A DNA stretch of 64,000 nucleotides from Nitrobacter sp. NHB1 (lineage in GTDB: Bacteria > Pseudomonadota > Alphaproteobacteria > Rhizobiales > Xanthobacteraceae). How positions within the stretch are numbered: position 1 is the first letter of the stretch; each line of letters starts with the position of its first letter. The stretch is taken from contig NZ_JBAMDA010000003.1 of assembly GCF_036964665.1 (NCBI RefSeq), positions 1 through 64,000 on the forward strand. The letters run 5' to 3'. Below the pieces are notes generated by a model. That model made no database searches. It worked only from the letters and a program-made list of their open reading frames with translations, and was not told the DNA's origin. The position numbers and the translations under genes are program-made. Below, one piece after another: positions 36,620 to 45,166 of the stretch.

Positions 36620-38656
36620 TCACACGCCAAACGGATATGTATCCGGAAGGCCCTTGATCATCGCCGTCTCCAGGGGAGTCACCGCGCGAGTATTGTCGAA
36701 CCAGATATACTCATCGAACTGTCGCGGCAGACTGGCTTGAAAGTAGTGGCTCGCACGTTCGGTTTCCGGCCGGTAGATGACGCCAATCGCGCGCTCAAGG
36801 CGCTCCTTGCCAAGGCCGGTTGGCCCGCACAGACCGTTGCGACCAAGCAGACCCAGCATAAAACGCGCCAGCCCGGTCGCGTGACACACCTGTTCGTAAC
36901 TCTTGGGAAGCGCCGGCCGCACGGTTTTGATCTCCATCGACCCATCCCATTTCGATGCCGCAGCAACCGTCCCGCTATGAGTTCCGAATCCGATCAGATA
37001 AGCCTGCGCGCCAAATGCTTTGCGGCAGAGTTGACCCAGATTGTGCTCGCCACGCGCGGCCATTTCAGTCGCTTCGGCGTTACCAACGTGGGAGTTATGC
37101 GCCCAAATGATGGCCTTGCTGTCCGGACCGTGAAACGCGAGCAGATTTTTCAGCGTTGCGAACATGTGGCTATCGCGCAGATTCCAGGATGCCCGCGAGC
37201 CGTAATACATGATGCGATAGTAGCGCTCCGCGCTGGCGACGAGACGCGCGTTCTGTTCCGCGTCGAGAAACCGTTCGCCGTCATGCTCGGCGTAAGCCTG
37301 ACGTTTTGCGAGGAGGTCGGTCAGCGCACGCACCACGTGCGGCTCGCACGCCGGATAGAAGCCCGTCAACGCCGCATGGCCGTACGTCGCCGGATCGCGC
37401 TGCCATGGCGTCAGGCAACCATAGCGTTCGCGAGCGACCCGCGCAGACTCCGGATCAACCTCATCGAGATAGTTCAAGACCGATCGGATCGAATCATAGA
37501 GGCTGTAGAGATCGAGGCCATGAAACGCGACACGCTCGTTGCGCTCGATCGTGCCGTTATGCTTGCGTAGCCAGCTTACGAAGTCGTGCACCTCCGTATT
37601 TCGCCACATCCACGTCGGAAACCGGGCAAACGCAGTCCATTCTGACGGTGGATATTGAAAGTGCCGCACGTAGTGATCGACACGCGCGGCATCCGGCCAA
37701 TCGGCCTCGATGGCAACAAAGCGAAAGCCCTTCTTGATGATGAGGTCACGCGTGATGCGCTCGCGCATCCGATAGAATTCGGAGGTGCCGTGGGTTGCTT
37801 CGCCCAACAGGACAATGCGCGCCGAACCGATCCGGTCCATTAGCGGGTTGAGATCGGCAGCCTTGATCGATGAAAACGATTCTGCAGCATCCGCAAGATC
37901 ACGAACCAGGATGTCCTCGTCCGAATAGATCGGATGCAGTTTGCCGCGCGCTTTCCTGCCTTCTCTAGCGGTTGCCCATCCCTCTTCTCCGATCAGTGGA
38001 ACGAAGCGCACATCGGCAATGTCTTCACTACGGTACTCGTCCGCCGAAATTCGGGTCACTCGTACCAATTCCTGACTGCGGAAGTCCGCGCCAACCGGGA
38101 TTACCAGCCGACCACCGATCTTCAACTGCTGCCTGAGGGCTTCCGGAACCTGCGGCCCGCCAGCAGCCACGACGATCGCATCATAAGGAGCGTGCTCAGG
38201 CCATCCTTTTGTGCCGTCGCCATGCAGGACGCGAACGTTGTCATAGCCGAGTTCGGCCAGTAGAGCCGCCGCCTTCTCGGCAAGCGGGCCGAGCCGCTCC
38301 ACGGTGTAGACATCGGCCGCGATTTCCGACAGTACCGCAGCGGCGTAGCCGGACCCGGCGCCGATTTCGAGAACCTTCTCGTTACCCTTCAGTAGCAGGG
38401 CTTCAACCATGAAGGCCACGATGTAGGGTTGAGAAATCGTTTGCTCTCCGGCAATGGGAAGCGGCGCATCCTCGTAGGCGAATTCACGAAGCCTCTCCGG
38501 CACAAACGATTCACGCGGTACCTTGCGCATGGCGTCGAGCACCAGCTCGTCACACACACCTCGCGCGGCGATATGATGCTCAACCATCTGCTTGCGAAGA
38601 GTCAGGAACGAAATCCCTTCATTGGAAGAAACTCCTTTGGAGGCTGGATTTCCCAT
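36620..38656 (-). CDS. Protein-L-isoaspartate methyltransferase fused to erythromycin-esterase-like domain
   Basis: 678 residues from MGNPASKGVSSNEGISFLTL. Residues about 15-225 are a PCMT domain: VPRESFVPERLREFAYEDAP, the SAM-binding loop VLEIGAGSGYAAAVL, and GGRLVIPVG. From about 270 to the end is an erythromycin-esterase-like domain with ARIVLLGEATHGTSEFYRMR, FVAIEADWPDA, VAFHGLDLYSL and AIIWAHNSHVGNAE. PCMT repairs damaged aspartyl residues; the second domain's natural substrate is unknown and need not be an antibiotic. AGGAGG precedes the ATG. The host-attachment gene follows within 60 bp. Confidence 0.9.
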   Translation of the reverse strand: MGNPASKGVSSNEGISFLTLRKQMVEHHIAARGVCDELVLDAMRKVPRESFVPERLREFAYEDAPLPIAGEQTISQPYIVAFMVEALLLKGNEKVLEIGAGSGYAAAVLSEIAADVYTVERLGPLAEKAAALLAELGYDNVRVLHGDGTKGWPEHAPYDAIVVAAGGPQVPEALRQQLKIGGRLVIPVGADFRSQELVRVTRISADEYRSEDIADVRFVPLIGEEGWATAREGRKARGKLHPIYSDEDILVRDLADAAESFSSIKAADLNPLMDRIGSARIVLLGEATHGTSEFYRMRERITRDLIIKKGFRFVAIEADWPDAARVDHYVRHFQYPPSEWTAFARFPTWMWRNTEVHDFVSWLRKHNGTIERNERVAFHGLDLYSLYDSIRSVLNYLDEVDPESARVARERYGCLTPWQRDPATYGHAALTGFYPACEPHVVRALTDLLAKRQAYAEHDGERFLDAEQNARLVASAERYYRIMYYGSRASWNLRDSHMFATLKNLLAFHGPDSKAIIWAHNSHVGNAEATEMAARGEHNLGQLCRKAFGAQAYLIGFGTHSGTVAAASKWDGSMEIKTVRPALPKSYEQVCHATGLARFMLGLLGRNGLCGPTGLGKERLERAIGVIYRPETERASHYFQASLPRQFDEYIWFDNTRAVTPLETAMIKGLPDTYPFGV

Positions 38657-38826
38657 GACAACGGCTCCTCCTATTCGCGCAACTACAAGACAACGACGCC
38701 GGCGGGCCGGTGTTACATCCCTCAAGGACACTCTGACGCAGCGGAAGCGCCGGAACAGCACCGCCAACGTGACCAAGGCGAACCGGCTTCGATTTAATAT
38801 TCGATCATGAAATTTGCCCGAGCAGT

Positions 38827-38840
38827 TTGATCGGTATCAA
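38827..38840. promoter_or_regulatory. FNR/FixK-type box between divergent units
   Basis: TTGATCGGTATCAA, a clean palindrome. It lies 171 bp upstream of the PCMT fusion (minus) and just before the nitroreductase remnant/ChaB unit (plus). Confidence 0.65.
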
Positions 38841-38859
38841 GGGCCTGGCCACCATTAGC

Positions 38860-39050
38860 CAGCAGGCTGCCCGCGAATTTACACCGGAATACGTCGAAGT
38901 AGCCGCATTGCGAGGGCTAGCAGCCGCAGCGATCCAGGCTCCGAGCGCCGTCAATCAACAGCCTTGGCGTTTACGATCGGCTCGAGTCTCAGAATCAAAC
39001 CGGTTTGCTCTGGATCAATCCTATTTTGTCGGCCCAGCTCCATGCTTGAG
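38860..39050 (+). pseudogene. Nitroreductase-family N-terminal remnant
   Basis: Reads AAREFTPEYVEVAALRGLAA then AAIQAPSAVNQQPW, the FMN-binding start of a nitroreductase, before drifting out of frame and into ChaB. The remaining domain is missing. It lies right after an FNR-type box, suggesting the original gene belonged to the same regulon. Confidence 0.6.
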
Positions 39051-39066
39051 CAACGAGGAATTGCAC

Positions 39067-39288
39067 TTGCCATATGCATCGGTCGACGACCTACCTTCAT
39101 CCGTTCGGGCGCATTTACTGCTGCACGCGCAGGAGGTATATCTCGCTGCCTTCAATAACGCCTGGACTGAATATCAAGATCGTGGCGCCGAACAGCGCGA
39201 GCGGACAGCTCACCGCGTCGCCTGGGCAGCAGTGAAACAAAAATATCTAAAATCCGGCACCTATTGGATTCCACGTCAGCCCGAGTGA
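39067..39288 (+). CDS. chaB: ChaB family protein
   Basis: 73 residues from a TTG start with GAGGA upstream: LPYASVDDLPSSVRAHLLLH, then YLAAFNNAWTEYQDRG and HRVAWAAVKQKYLKSGTYWI. Length and pattern match ChaB, described as a regulator of the ChaA cation antiporter, though its role is not settled. No chaA is nearby. It is in frame with the nitroreductase remnant upstream. Confidence 0.75.
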   Translation: MPYASVDDLPSSVRAHLLLHAQEVYLAAFNNAWTEYQDRGAEQRERTAHRVAWAAVKQKYLKSGTYWIPRQPE

Positions 39289-39517
39289 CATGGTGACTCC
39301 CTGCTTGGCAATTGACGATGGCCCGCGGTCCGACTGATTCCGGTCAACACCAGCATCGCGAAACGATGCCACCAAAGGCTGCAGTTCACCCTTAAACGGA
39401 CGGATGATTCTTCATCAAAGGTCCGGGAGACGCTTGTGCCATCTCAACACGAGATCGGCTTATACTCCATTAGCGGAGCGGCCAACCGACGACTCTTGTC
39501 AAGCCGAAAGGTCGGCC

Positions 39518-39531
39518 TTGATCGAAATCAA
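39518..39531. promoter_or_regulatory. FNR/FixK-type box
   Basis: TTGATCGAAATCAA matches the TTGAT-N4-ATCAA consensus exactly. It lies 62 bp before the alcohol dehydrogenase ATG, within the 39289-39592 intergenic region, which holds no other gene. Confidence 0.8.
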
Positions 39532-39592
39532 CGTGCGGCGCGGCGGACCAGTTTTTATTTACACCAAGCAACCCATTGGATCGGAATATTCC

Positions 39593-40630
39593 ATGAAAGC
39601 GCTTGTCTACCATGGACCCGGGCACAAAACGCTCGAAGACCGCCCCAAGCCGGAAATACGGTCCGCAGGAGACGCTATCGTTAAGATGGTGAAAACGACC
39701 ATCTGCGGCACGGACCTGCATATTCTCAAAGGTGACGTGCCGACTTGTACACCCGGCCGCATTCTCGGGCACGAGGGTGTCGGCATCATCGATTCAGTTG
39801 GCGCCGGTGTCACAACTTTCAAACCAGGCGACCATGTCCTCATTTCCTGCATTTCCTCTTGCGGTAAATGCGAATACTGCCGTCGGGGTCTCTATTCCCA
39901 CTGCACGACCGGCGGCTGGATCCTTGGCAACGAGATCGATGGGACACAAGCCGAATATGTCCGGACCCCACATGCAGATACTAGCCTTTACCGCATTCCA
40001 GCTGACGCCGACAAAGAGGCGCTCGTCATGTTGAGCGATATTTTGCCGACCGGTTTCGAATGCGGCGTTCTGAACGGCAAGGTGGCGCCGGGGTCAACCG
40101 TCGCAATCGTCGGCTCGGGGCCAATCGGTCTTGCCGCATTGCTCACAGCGCAATTTTACTCCCCCGCCGAACTGATCATGATCGATCTCGATGACAAACG
40201 TCTCAAGATCGCCAAGTTATTCGGCGCTACACATACGATCAATAGCGCGGGCGGGAAGGCTGCTGACAAAGTGAAAGCATTGACCGGTGGCAAAGGTGTC
40301 GATACGGCGATCGAGGCAGTCGGCGTTCCCGCAACCTTTGTGCTTTGCCAGGATATAGTCGCTCCCGGCGGCATCATCGCCAACATCGGCGTGCACGGCA
40401 GTAAGGTCGATCTGCACCTGGAGAGATTATGGTCGCACAATATCTCCATTACGACTCGGCTGGTCGACACGGTCACGACGCCCATGCTTCTCAAGACGGT
40501 GCAATCAAATAAGATCAACCCTGCCCAATTGATTACGCATCGATTCCCCCTCGACCAAATCATTAGGGCGTATGATACATTCAGCCGCGCAGCCGATACG
40601 GGCGCACTGAAAGTAATCATTACGGCCTGA
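39593..40630 (+). CDS. Zinc-dependent alcohol dehydrogenase (MDR family)
   Basis: 345-residue cytosolic NAD(P)-dependent enzyme. The catalytic zinc ligands are Cys38 (ICGTDLH) and His60-Glu61 (GHE), the structural zinc cysteines are 90, 93, 96 and 104, and the Rossmann motif is VAIVGSGPIGLAALLTAQFY. It probably interconverts alcohols and aldehydes, disposing of reducing equivalents when oxygen is low; substrate unknown. The frame opens at 39404, but MKALVYHGPG at 39593 is the family start. A perfect FNR-type box precedes it. Confidence 0.88.
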   Translation: MKALVYHGPGHKTLEDRPKPEIRSAGDAIVKMVKTTICGTDLHILKGDVPTCTPGRILGHEGVGIIDSVGAGVTTFKPGDHVLISCISSCGKCEYCRRGLYSHCTTGGWILGNEIDGTQAEYVRTPHADTSLYRIPADADKEALVMLSDILPTGFECGVLNGKVAPGSTVAIVGSGPIGLAALLTAQFYSPAELIMIDLDDKRLKIAKLFGATHTINSAGGKAADKVKALTGGKGVDTAIEAVGVPATFVLCQDIVAPGGIIANIGVHGSKVDLHLERLWSHNISITTRLVDTVTTPMLLKTVQSNKINPAQLITHRFPLDQIIRAYDTFSRAADTGALKVIITA

Positions 40631-40725
40631 GGCCAGAGGACCCGTCCCGTTTTCAATCAATCTTTGATGGACGCAAATAGATATTTTTCCTGCTCAGGAC
40701 AGGATCGCTTCAGGCTGGCCGCTGC

Positions 40726-43347
40726 TTAAGAAACAGGCATTTTGTGGAATGAAACGTCTCGATACGGCGGCATGACGACACGCTTCAGAATCTCTGCCGT
40801 CACGAGATAAACCCCGCTCACGCCAGCGAGCGCAGCCAACAGGACCGGTGGCAGTGCTACAAACCCGACAAAGCCACCAAGCGGCGTTAGCGCCAGAATG
40901 AGCGCTCCTCCGAGTGCCCCAAGCGACGTCGCCACGAGCGCAGGATGGGGGCGACTTTCCCATAAAGGCCGAGCGGTCCGAATCACAAAAATGACGAGAA
41001 TCTGAGTCGCGATGGATTCGACGAACCAGGCGGTCCGAAACACAGCCTCATCCGCGCCAAAGCCAAGACGCAGCAGCGAAAATGTCGCCGCGTCGAATAG
41101 CGAAGACAACGGGCCCATGACCAAGGTAAAGCGCAATACGGATTTCATGTCCCAGGCCTGCGGCCTGACAAGCTCGTTTTCATCGGCCGTATCGAATGGA
41201 ATTCCGATCTCGGAAATATCGTAGATGAGGTTGTTGAGAAGAATTTGCAGGGACGTCAGAGGCAAGAACGGCAGCACCAGCGAGGCCAGCGCCATCGACA
41301 GCATGTTGCCGAAATTCGAACTGGTGCCCATTCGCACATACTTCATAATGTTGGCATAGGTCCGCCGGCCTTCCGCAACACCGGCGGCCAGCACGCCGAG
41401 ATCCGGAGCAAGAAGAATAATGTCGGCTGCCGCACGCGCCACGTCCGTGCCACCATCAACGGAGACGCCGACATCGGCGACATGGATAGCTGGCGCATCA
41501 TTGATTCCGTCGCCCAAAAAGCCGACGGTATACCCGTTCCGGCGCAACGCACGTACGATCCTCATCTTTTGGTCCGGTGAAATGCGAACGAAGATATCCG
41601 TTTCAGCCACGCGCGCAGTAAGCGCCGCATCGGTCATCAAGGGCATCTCGTCCCCTGAGAGTAATCCGCGTGCTGGAAGTGCAAGCGTGTTGACGAGATG
41701 CAAAACGACAGGCGCCGCATCTCCGGAAACAATTTTTACACAAACCCCGGCTTGAATCAGATCGTCGACAGCTTTGGTCGCCGACGCCTTTGGTGGGTCG
41801 AGAAAAGCTGCATACCCGGCAAAAACGAGGTCTCTTTCGTCGCCGATACCGATCCGGTCGCCGTCGGTTCCAATCTCCCGCCAGGCGACGCCCAGCAGAC
41901 GAAACCCTTCCCGGCCTTTCTCCTCAAAGAGCTCACCTATTTTTAATCTCGTTGCGTCGTCAAGCGGCACTACTGAACCATCTGTCGTTTCTACTTGTGT
42001 GCAGAAGGGCAGCAGTCCCTCCGGCGCTCCTTTCGTAATCATCGTGCGCACATTGGCGCGCAACACAAGAACCGACGATCGCCGCCGCTCAAAATCGAAC
42101 GGCAGGTCGTCGAGACAGATCACCCCGTCGGCAAGCGGCGGAATTTCAAACAAGATTGCATCGTCGAGACTACTACGCACGCCGCTCGCGAAACGGCTGT
42201 TCAGGCGAGCGAGATCTGTGACACGGGCGCTCTTCGCTCCGTCGGGACCGAAACTGCCAACATGAATGATCTTGGCCTCGGTCAGCGTACCCGTCTTGTC
42301 CGTGCACAAAACGTCCATGGCACCAAGGTCATGAATAGCCGAGAGTCGCTTGACAACGACCTTGCTTTCAGCCATTCGCACGGCTCCACGCGATAATGTA
42401 ACCGTCATGACCATCGGCAGAAGTTCGGGAGTGAGGCCCACAGCCAGCGCCACCGCGAACAAAAAACTCTCTAGCGAAAGTGCGTGTTTAATCAGCTGAG
42501 TCAGTAATACGAACAGCACTAGAAAGCCGGTCAAGCGCAGAATAAGCATCCCGAGTGCGTGCACTCCGCGTTCGAAGGCTGTCGGCGCGACCTTGTCCTG
42601 AAGCGAAGCTGCGATGGCGCCGAAGCGTGTCGCACCGCCCGTAGCGACGACAAGCATTACGGCTGCTCCGCCAACAAGACTCGTTCCGCTGAACAGCGCG
42701 TTGAAGGCGTCCGCCGGCGACTTGGCATCGCACGGACCGCACCGCTTCTCCGTCGGGTAAGCCTCGCCAGTCAGGATCGCTTCATTGGCCAGCGCTCCCC
42801 GGCTCCGAAGCACGATACCGTCAGCCGGCACCAGATCACCCGCGCGAAGCTCGACCACGTCTCCGGGGACGATATCCGGTACCGCAAGCTCAACAGGCCG
42901 CCCGTCGCGCAAGACCGACGCCGTAACAGCAACGGAACGTTTCAGCGCCTCAACAGTGTTCTCCGCCTTTTGCTCCTGAAACACATCGAGTGCGATGGAG
43001 AACAGGACAATCAAGACAATAACGATAAGGCTCCGCCAATCGCCCACCGCGCCGGATATCAATGCGGCGATAAGAAGAATGGCAATCAGCGGCTCCGCGA
43101 TTCGCCTGACGAACTTGATGATGAGACTTCGCCGGATGTTCAGCACGGAGAGATTTGGACCATAGCGAGACAGTCGCCGTTTTGCTTCCGCGCCGGTCAT
43201 TCCTTCCTTTTGGGTCGCAAGATCACGCAGAAGGGCTTCGTTGCTTTCGCTCCAAAACTCCTCGTTGGGTCTGGGAGGCCTGATGTAACGATCGCGAGAT
43301 CCGTCGGAATACCGTCCCATGCGCAATCCCCATCTTGCTGTCTCCAC
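40726..43347 (-). CDS. mgtA: Magnesium-translocating P-type ATPase (MgtA-like)
   Basis: 873-residue inner-membrane pump. It has TGEA at 193-196, the MgtA-type helix motif GLTPELLPM at 304-312, the phosphorylation motif DKTGTLT at 350-356 and the hinge GDGINDAPA. The end has six C-terminal helices with SLQILLNNLIYDISEIGIPF, a conserved MgtA segment. The likely role is magnesium import under energy or magnesium limitation. It stands alone, convergent with the alcohol dehydrogenase. The first about 25 residues are uncertain. No clear FNR-type box was found upstream. Confidence 0.9.
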   Translation of the reverse strand: METARWGLRMGRYSDGSRDRYIRPPRPNEEFWSESNEALLRDLATQKEGMTGAEAKRRLSRYGPNLSVLNIRRSLIIKFVRRIAEPLIAILLIAALISGAVGDWRSLIVIVLIVLFSIALDVFQEQKAENTVEALKRSVAVTASVLRDGRPVELAVPDIVPGDVVELRAGDLVPADGIVLRSRGALANEAILTGEAYPTEKRCGPCDAKSPADAFNALFSGTSLVGGAAVMLVVATGGATRFGAIAASLQDKVAPTAFERGVHALGMLILRLTGFLVLFVLLTQLIKHALSLESFLFAVALAVGLTPELLPMVMTVTLSRGAVRMAESKVVVKRLSAIHDLGAMDVLCTDKTGTLTEAKIIHVGSFGPDGAKSARVTDLARLNSRFASGVRSSLDDAILFEIPPLADGVICLDDLPFDFERRRSSVLVLRANVRTMITKGAPEGLLPFCTQVETTDGSVVPLDDATRLKIGELFEEKGREGFRLLGVAWREIGTDGDRIGIGDERDLVFAGYAAFLDPPKASATKAVDDLIQAGVCVKIVSGDAAPVVLHLVNTLALPARGLLSGDEMPLMTDAALTARVAETDIFVRISPDQKMRIVRALRRNGYTVGFLGDGINDAPAIHVADVGVSVDGGTDVARAAADIILLAPDLGVLAAGVAEGRRTYANIMKYVRMGTSSNFGNMLSMALASLVLPFLPLTSLQILLNNLIYDISEIGIPFDTADENELVRPQAWDMKSVLRFTLVMGPLSSLFDAATFSLLRLGFGADEAVFRTAWFVESIATQILVIFVIRTARPLWESRPHPALVATSLGALGGALILALTPLGGFVGFVALPPVLLAALAGVSGVYLVTAEILKRVVMPPYRDVSFHKMPVS

Positions 43348-43502
43348 GGACCCGATCGGATCAGAGAATCCGGAACGTGGTTCGAGCCTGTTCCGTAGGC
43401 TCTCGCACAGACGGTCCGGACATCACCGCCAACCGCATCATTTCCCGCGCGACACGGGATATGAAATTGAACCGCGGTCGCCCTAACCTCACCGCCACCC
43501 GC

Positions 43503-44336
43503 CTAGTGTGACATGAAAACAGGGACCGTCATCGCCGACAGTATTCCAAGCGTTGCTCCGCCAAGTACGAATTCGCGCAGACGAGAATGCCCGTAGCCGC
43601 CCATCACAAGCAAGTTCGCCGAGCAGTCAGCAACATGCGATAGAATAGTATTCGGTACATCGATATCAGCGGCAGGCGACCTTATCACTTCGATCTTGAT
43701 ATCGTGGCGGGCGAGATGTCTGCCGATTTCAATACCGCCAATGACGCTCTCATTAGCGGTCTTCTTATTCTCGACGATAAACAATTCGACGGCTTTGGCT
43801 TTCCTCAACAACGGTAGCGCATCATTGATGGCACGCACTGCGGCGCGACTTCCATCCCAACAGCACACGACCCGATCGAGCATCAACCCGGCCTGCTGAA
43901 TGTAAGGAACGACTATGAGCGGCCGACCAGACTCAAACAACGTCGCTTCGATCAGAACGCTGTTATTGATGCCATTATCATGGTCCGATTGCATAATGAT
44001 GCTTAGATCGAAACACCGCGCCATCTCCGAAAACGTCCTAGGCGGTCCGAATTCGGTCCGCAAGACCAACCGCGGTTCGACCGAAAGACCGCCGCGCTTC
44101 ATGGCCGCCTCAAAGCGGTCAATTGCACCGCGTGCCGCTGTTTCACTTTCGGAAAGCAGGTCGGCAAGAACACCTGCAGGGAAATTCGGAACAATATAGT
44201 TGGGAATGCTCGCCGCAAAGGCAAACGAGACCCCAGTCAGATGGGCGGCGAACATCTCGGCTGTCGAAGCAGCAAAATCGCGAACGATGTCCCGGGATGG
44301 ATCGCGTTCCAGGTGGAGAATGATATCTTTGATCAT
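43503..44336 (-). CDS. Universal stress protein, double-domain (UspA family)
   Basis: 277 residues from MIKDIILHLERDPSRDIVRD, closely related to the protein at 4425-5222 with a short insertion near residue 48 (IPNYIVPNFP). The ATP-loop-like motif VMGGYGHSRLREFVLGGATL is in the second domain and the end is VPVFMSH. It is probably a cytoplasmic stress effector. An FNR-type box lies about 105 bp upstream, between this gene and the divergent cytochrome c. Confidence 0.9.
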   Translation of the reverse strand: MIKDIILHLERDPSRDIVRDFAASTAEMFAAHLTGVSFAFAASIPNYIVPNFPAGVLADLLSESETAARGAIDRFEAAMKRGGLSVEPRLVLRTEFGPPRTFSEMARCFDLSIIMQSDHDNGINNSVLIEATLFESGRPLIVVPYIQQAGLMLDRVVCCWDGSRAAVRAINDALPLLRKAKAVELFIVENKKTANESVIGGIEIGRHLARHDIKIEVIRSPAADIDVPNTILSHVADCSANLLVMGGYGHSRLREFVLGGATLGILSAMTVPVFMSH

Positions 44337-44440
44337 ATAACTTTCTCCCAATCGGGGTGTGTATGAAAATGATAGGATACGGATATGAGGTCGAATTGAC
44401 GTACCTCAAAGCAAAACCGCAGATTTCAGGCGTCGACGCC

Positions 44441-44454
44441 TTGACCTAAGTCAA
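44441..44454. promoter_or_regulatory. FNR/FixK-type box between divergent genes
   Basis: TTGACCTAAGTCAA is a strong palindrome with TTGAC/GTCAA half-sites. It lies 105 bp from the universal stress protein start and 63 bp from the cytochrome c start, so it could control both. Confidence 0.75.
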
Positions 44455-44516
44455 CAAGACTGGGCCGCGTTCTATTAGGGTGACTGCCAGATTCAATTTT
44501 TGCTTCAGGAAAAACA

Positions 44517-44843
44517 ATGCGCGCTGCTAACTCATCGTCGCTTTTCGCCTTGGCCCTGATCGTCACCCTAGGGCTGTCGCAACGCGTGGAAGCCGCCAGT
44601 GTCGAGCAAGGTCGACGCCTGGCGCTGCTTTATTGCGCGGGATGTCACGCAATCGACAAGGTGAGTCCCAGCCCGCTTCGGATTGCGCCACCATTTCGTA
44701 ACTTGCACAAGCGCTATCCTGTCGAGACGCTTGAGGAAGCCCTCGCTGAAGGGATCATGACTGGACATCCCAGCATGCCGCAATTCCAATTCGAACCTGA
44801 CCAGATCAACGATTTTATCATGTTTCTGAAATCCCTGGAGTGA
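44517..44843 (+). CDS. Periplasmic class I cytochrome c
   Basis: 108 residues: signal peptide (about 1-26, cut near VEA-AS), haem motif CAGCH at 40-44, and Met axial ligand in GHPSMPQF at about 87. The compact size fits a small soluble electron carrier. It could serve the oxidase or other periplasmic reductases under low oxygen. It is preceded by an FNR-type box and followed by a CBS remnant and phosphoketolase. Confidence 0.88.
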   Translation: MRAANSSSLFALALIVTLGLSQRVEAASVEQGRRLALLYCAGCHAIDKVSPSPLRIAPPFRNLHKRYPVETLEEALAEGIMTGHPSMPQFQFEPDQINDFIMFLKSLE

Positions 44844-44910
44844 TCCGCGCTGCCGAATGCGAGGAAGCATGACGCATATTCACCTGTCGAGAAGTCACAT
44901 CCGACACTTC

Positions 44911-45010
44911 CGTGGTCGACGCCGCCAGCACAATGTTGCAGCAACACATCAGTGGGCTTCCGGTTGTGAATGAAGCCGGCACACCAAGCAGGTCGGAAGG
45001 GGCGCCGGCC
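44911..45010 (+). pseudogene. CBS-domain remnant
   Basis: Plus-strand frame VVDAASTMLQQHISGLPVVN followed by EAGTP is the start of a CBS domain; the sequence then becomes unrelated. It is probably the tail of a lost CBS protein gene upstream of phosphoketolase. Confidence 0.5.
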
Positions 45011-45166
45011 CTTCCGCCAGGTTCAAGCCGCCCCTCATCGGCGCACTTTCCGCGATGTTGGCTGACGCTATCTCAGCACAATCGATGTGTATCTTTCCAT
45101 AATTAGAAATAGCGGCTGGACAAGCGCTCGCCTCTGTTACCTCATGTTTGTCCGGGAGACGTTATC

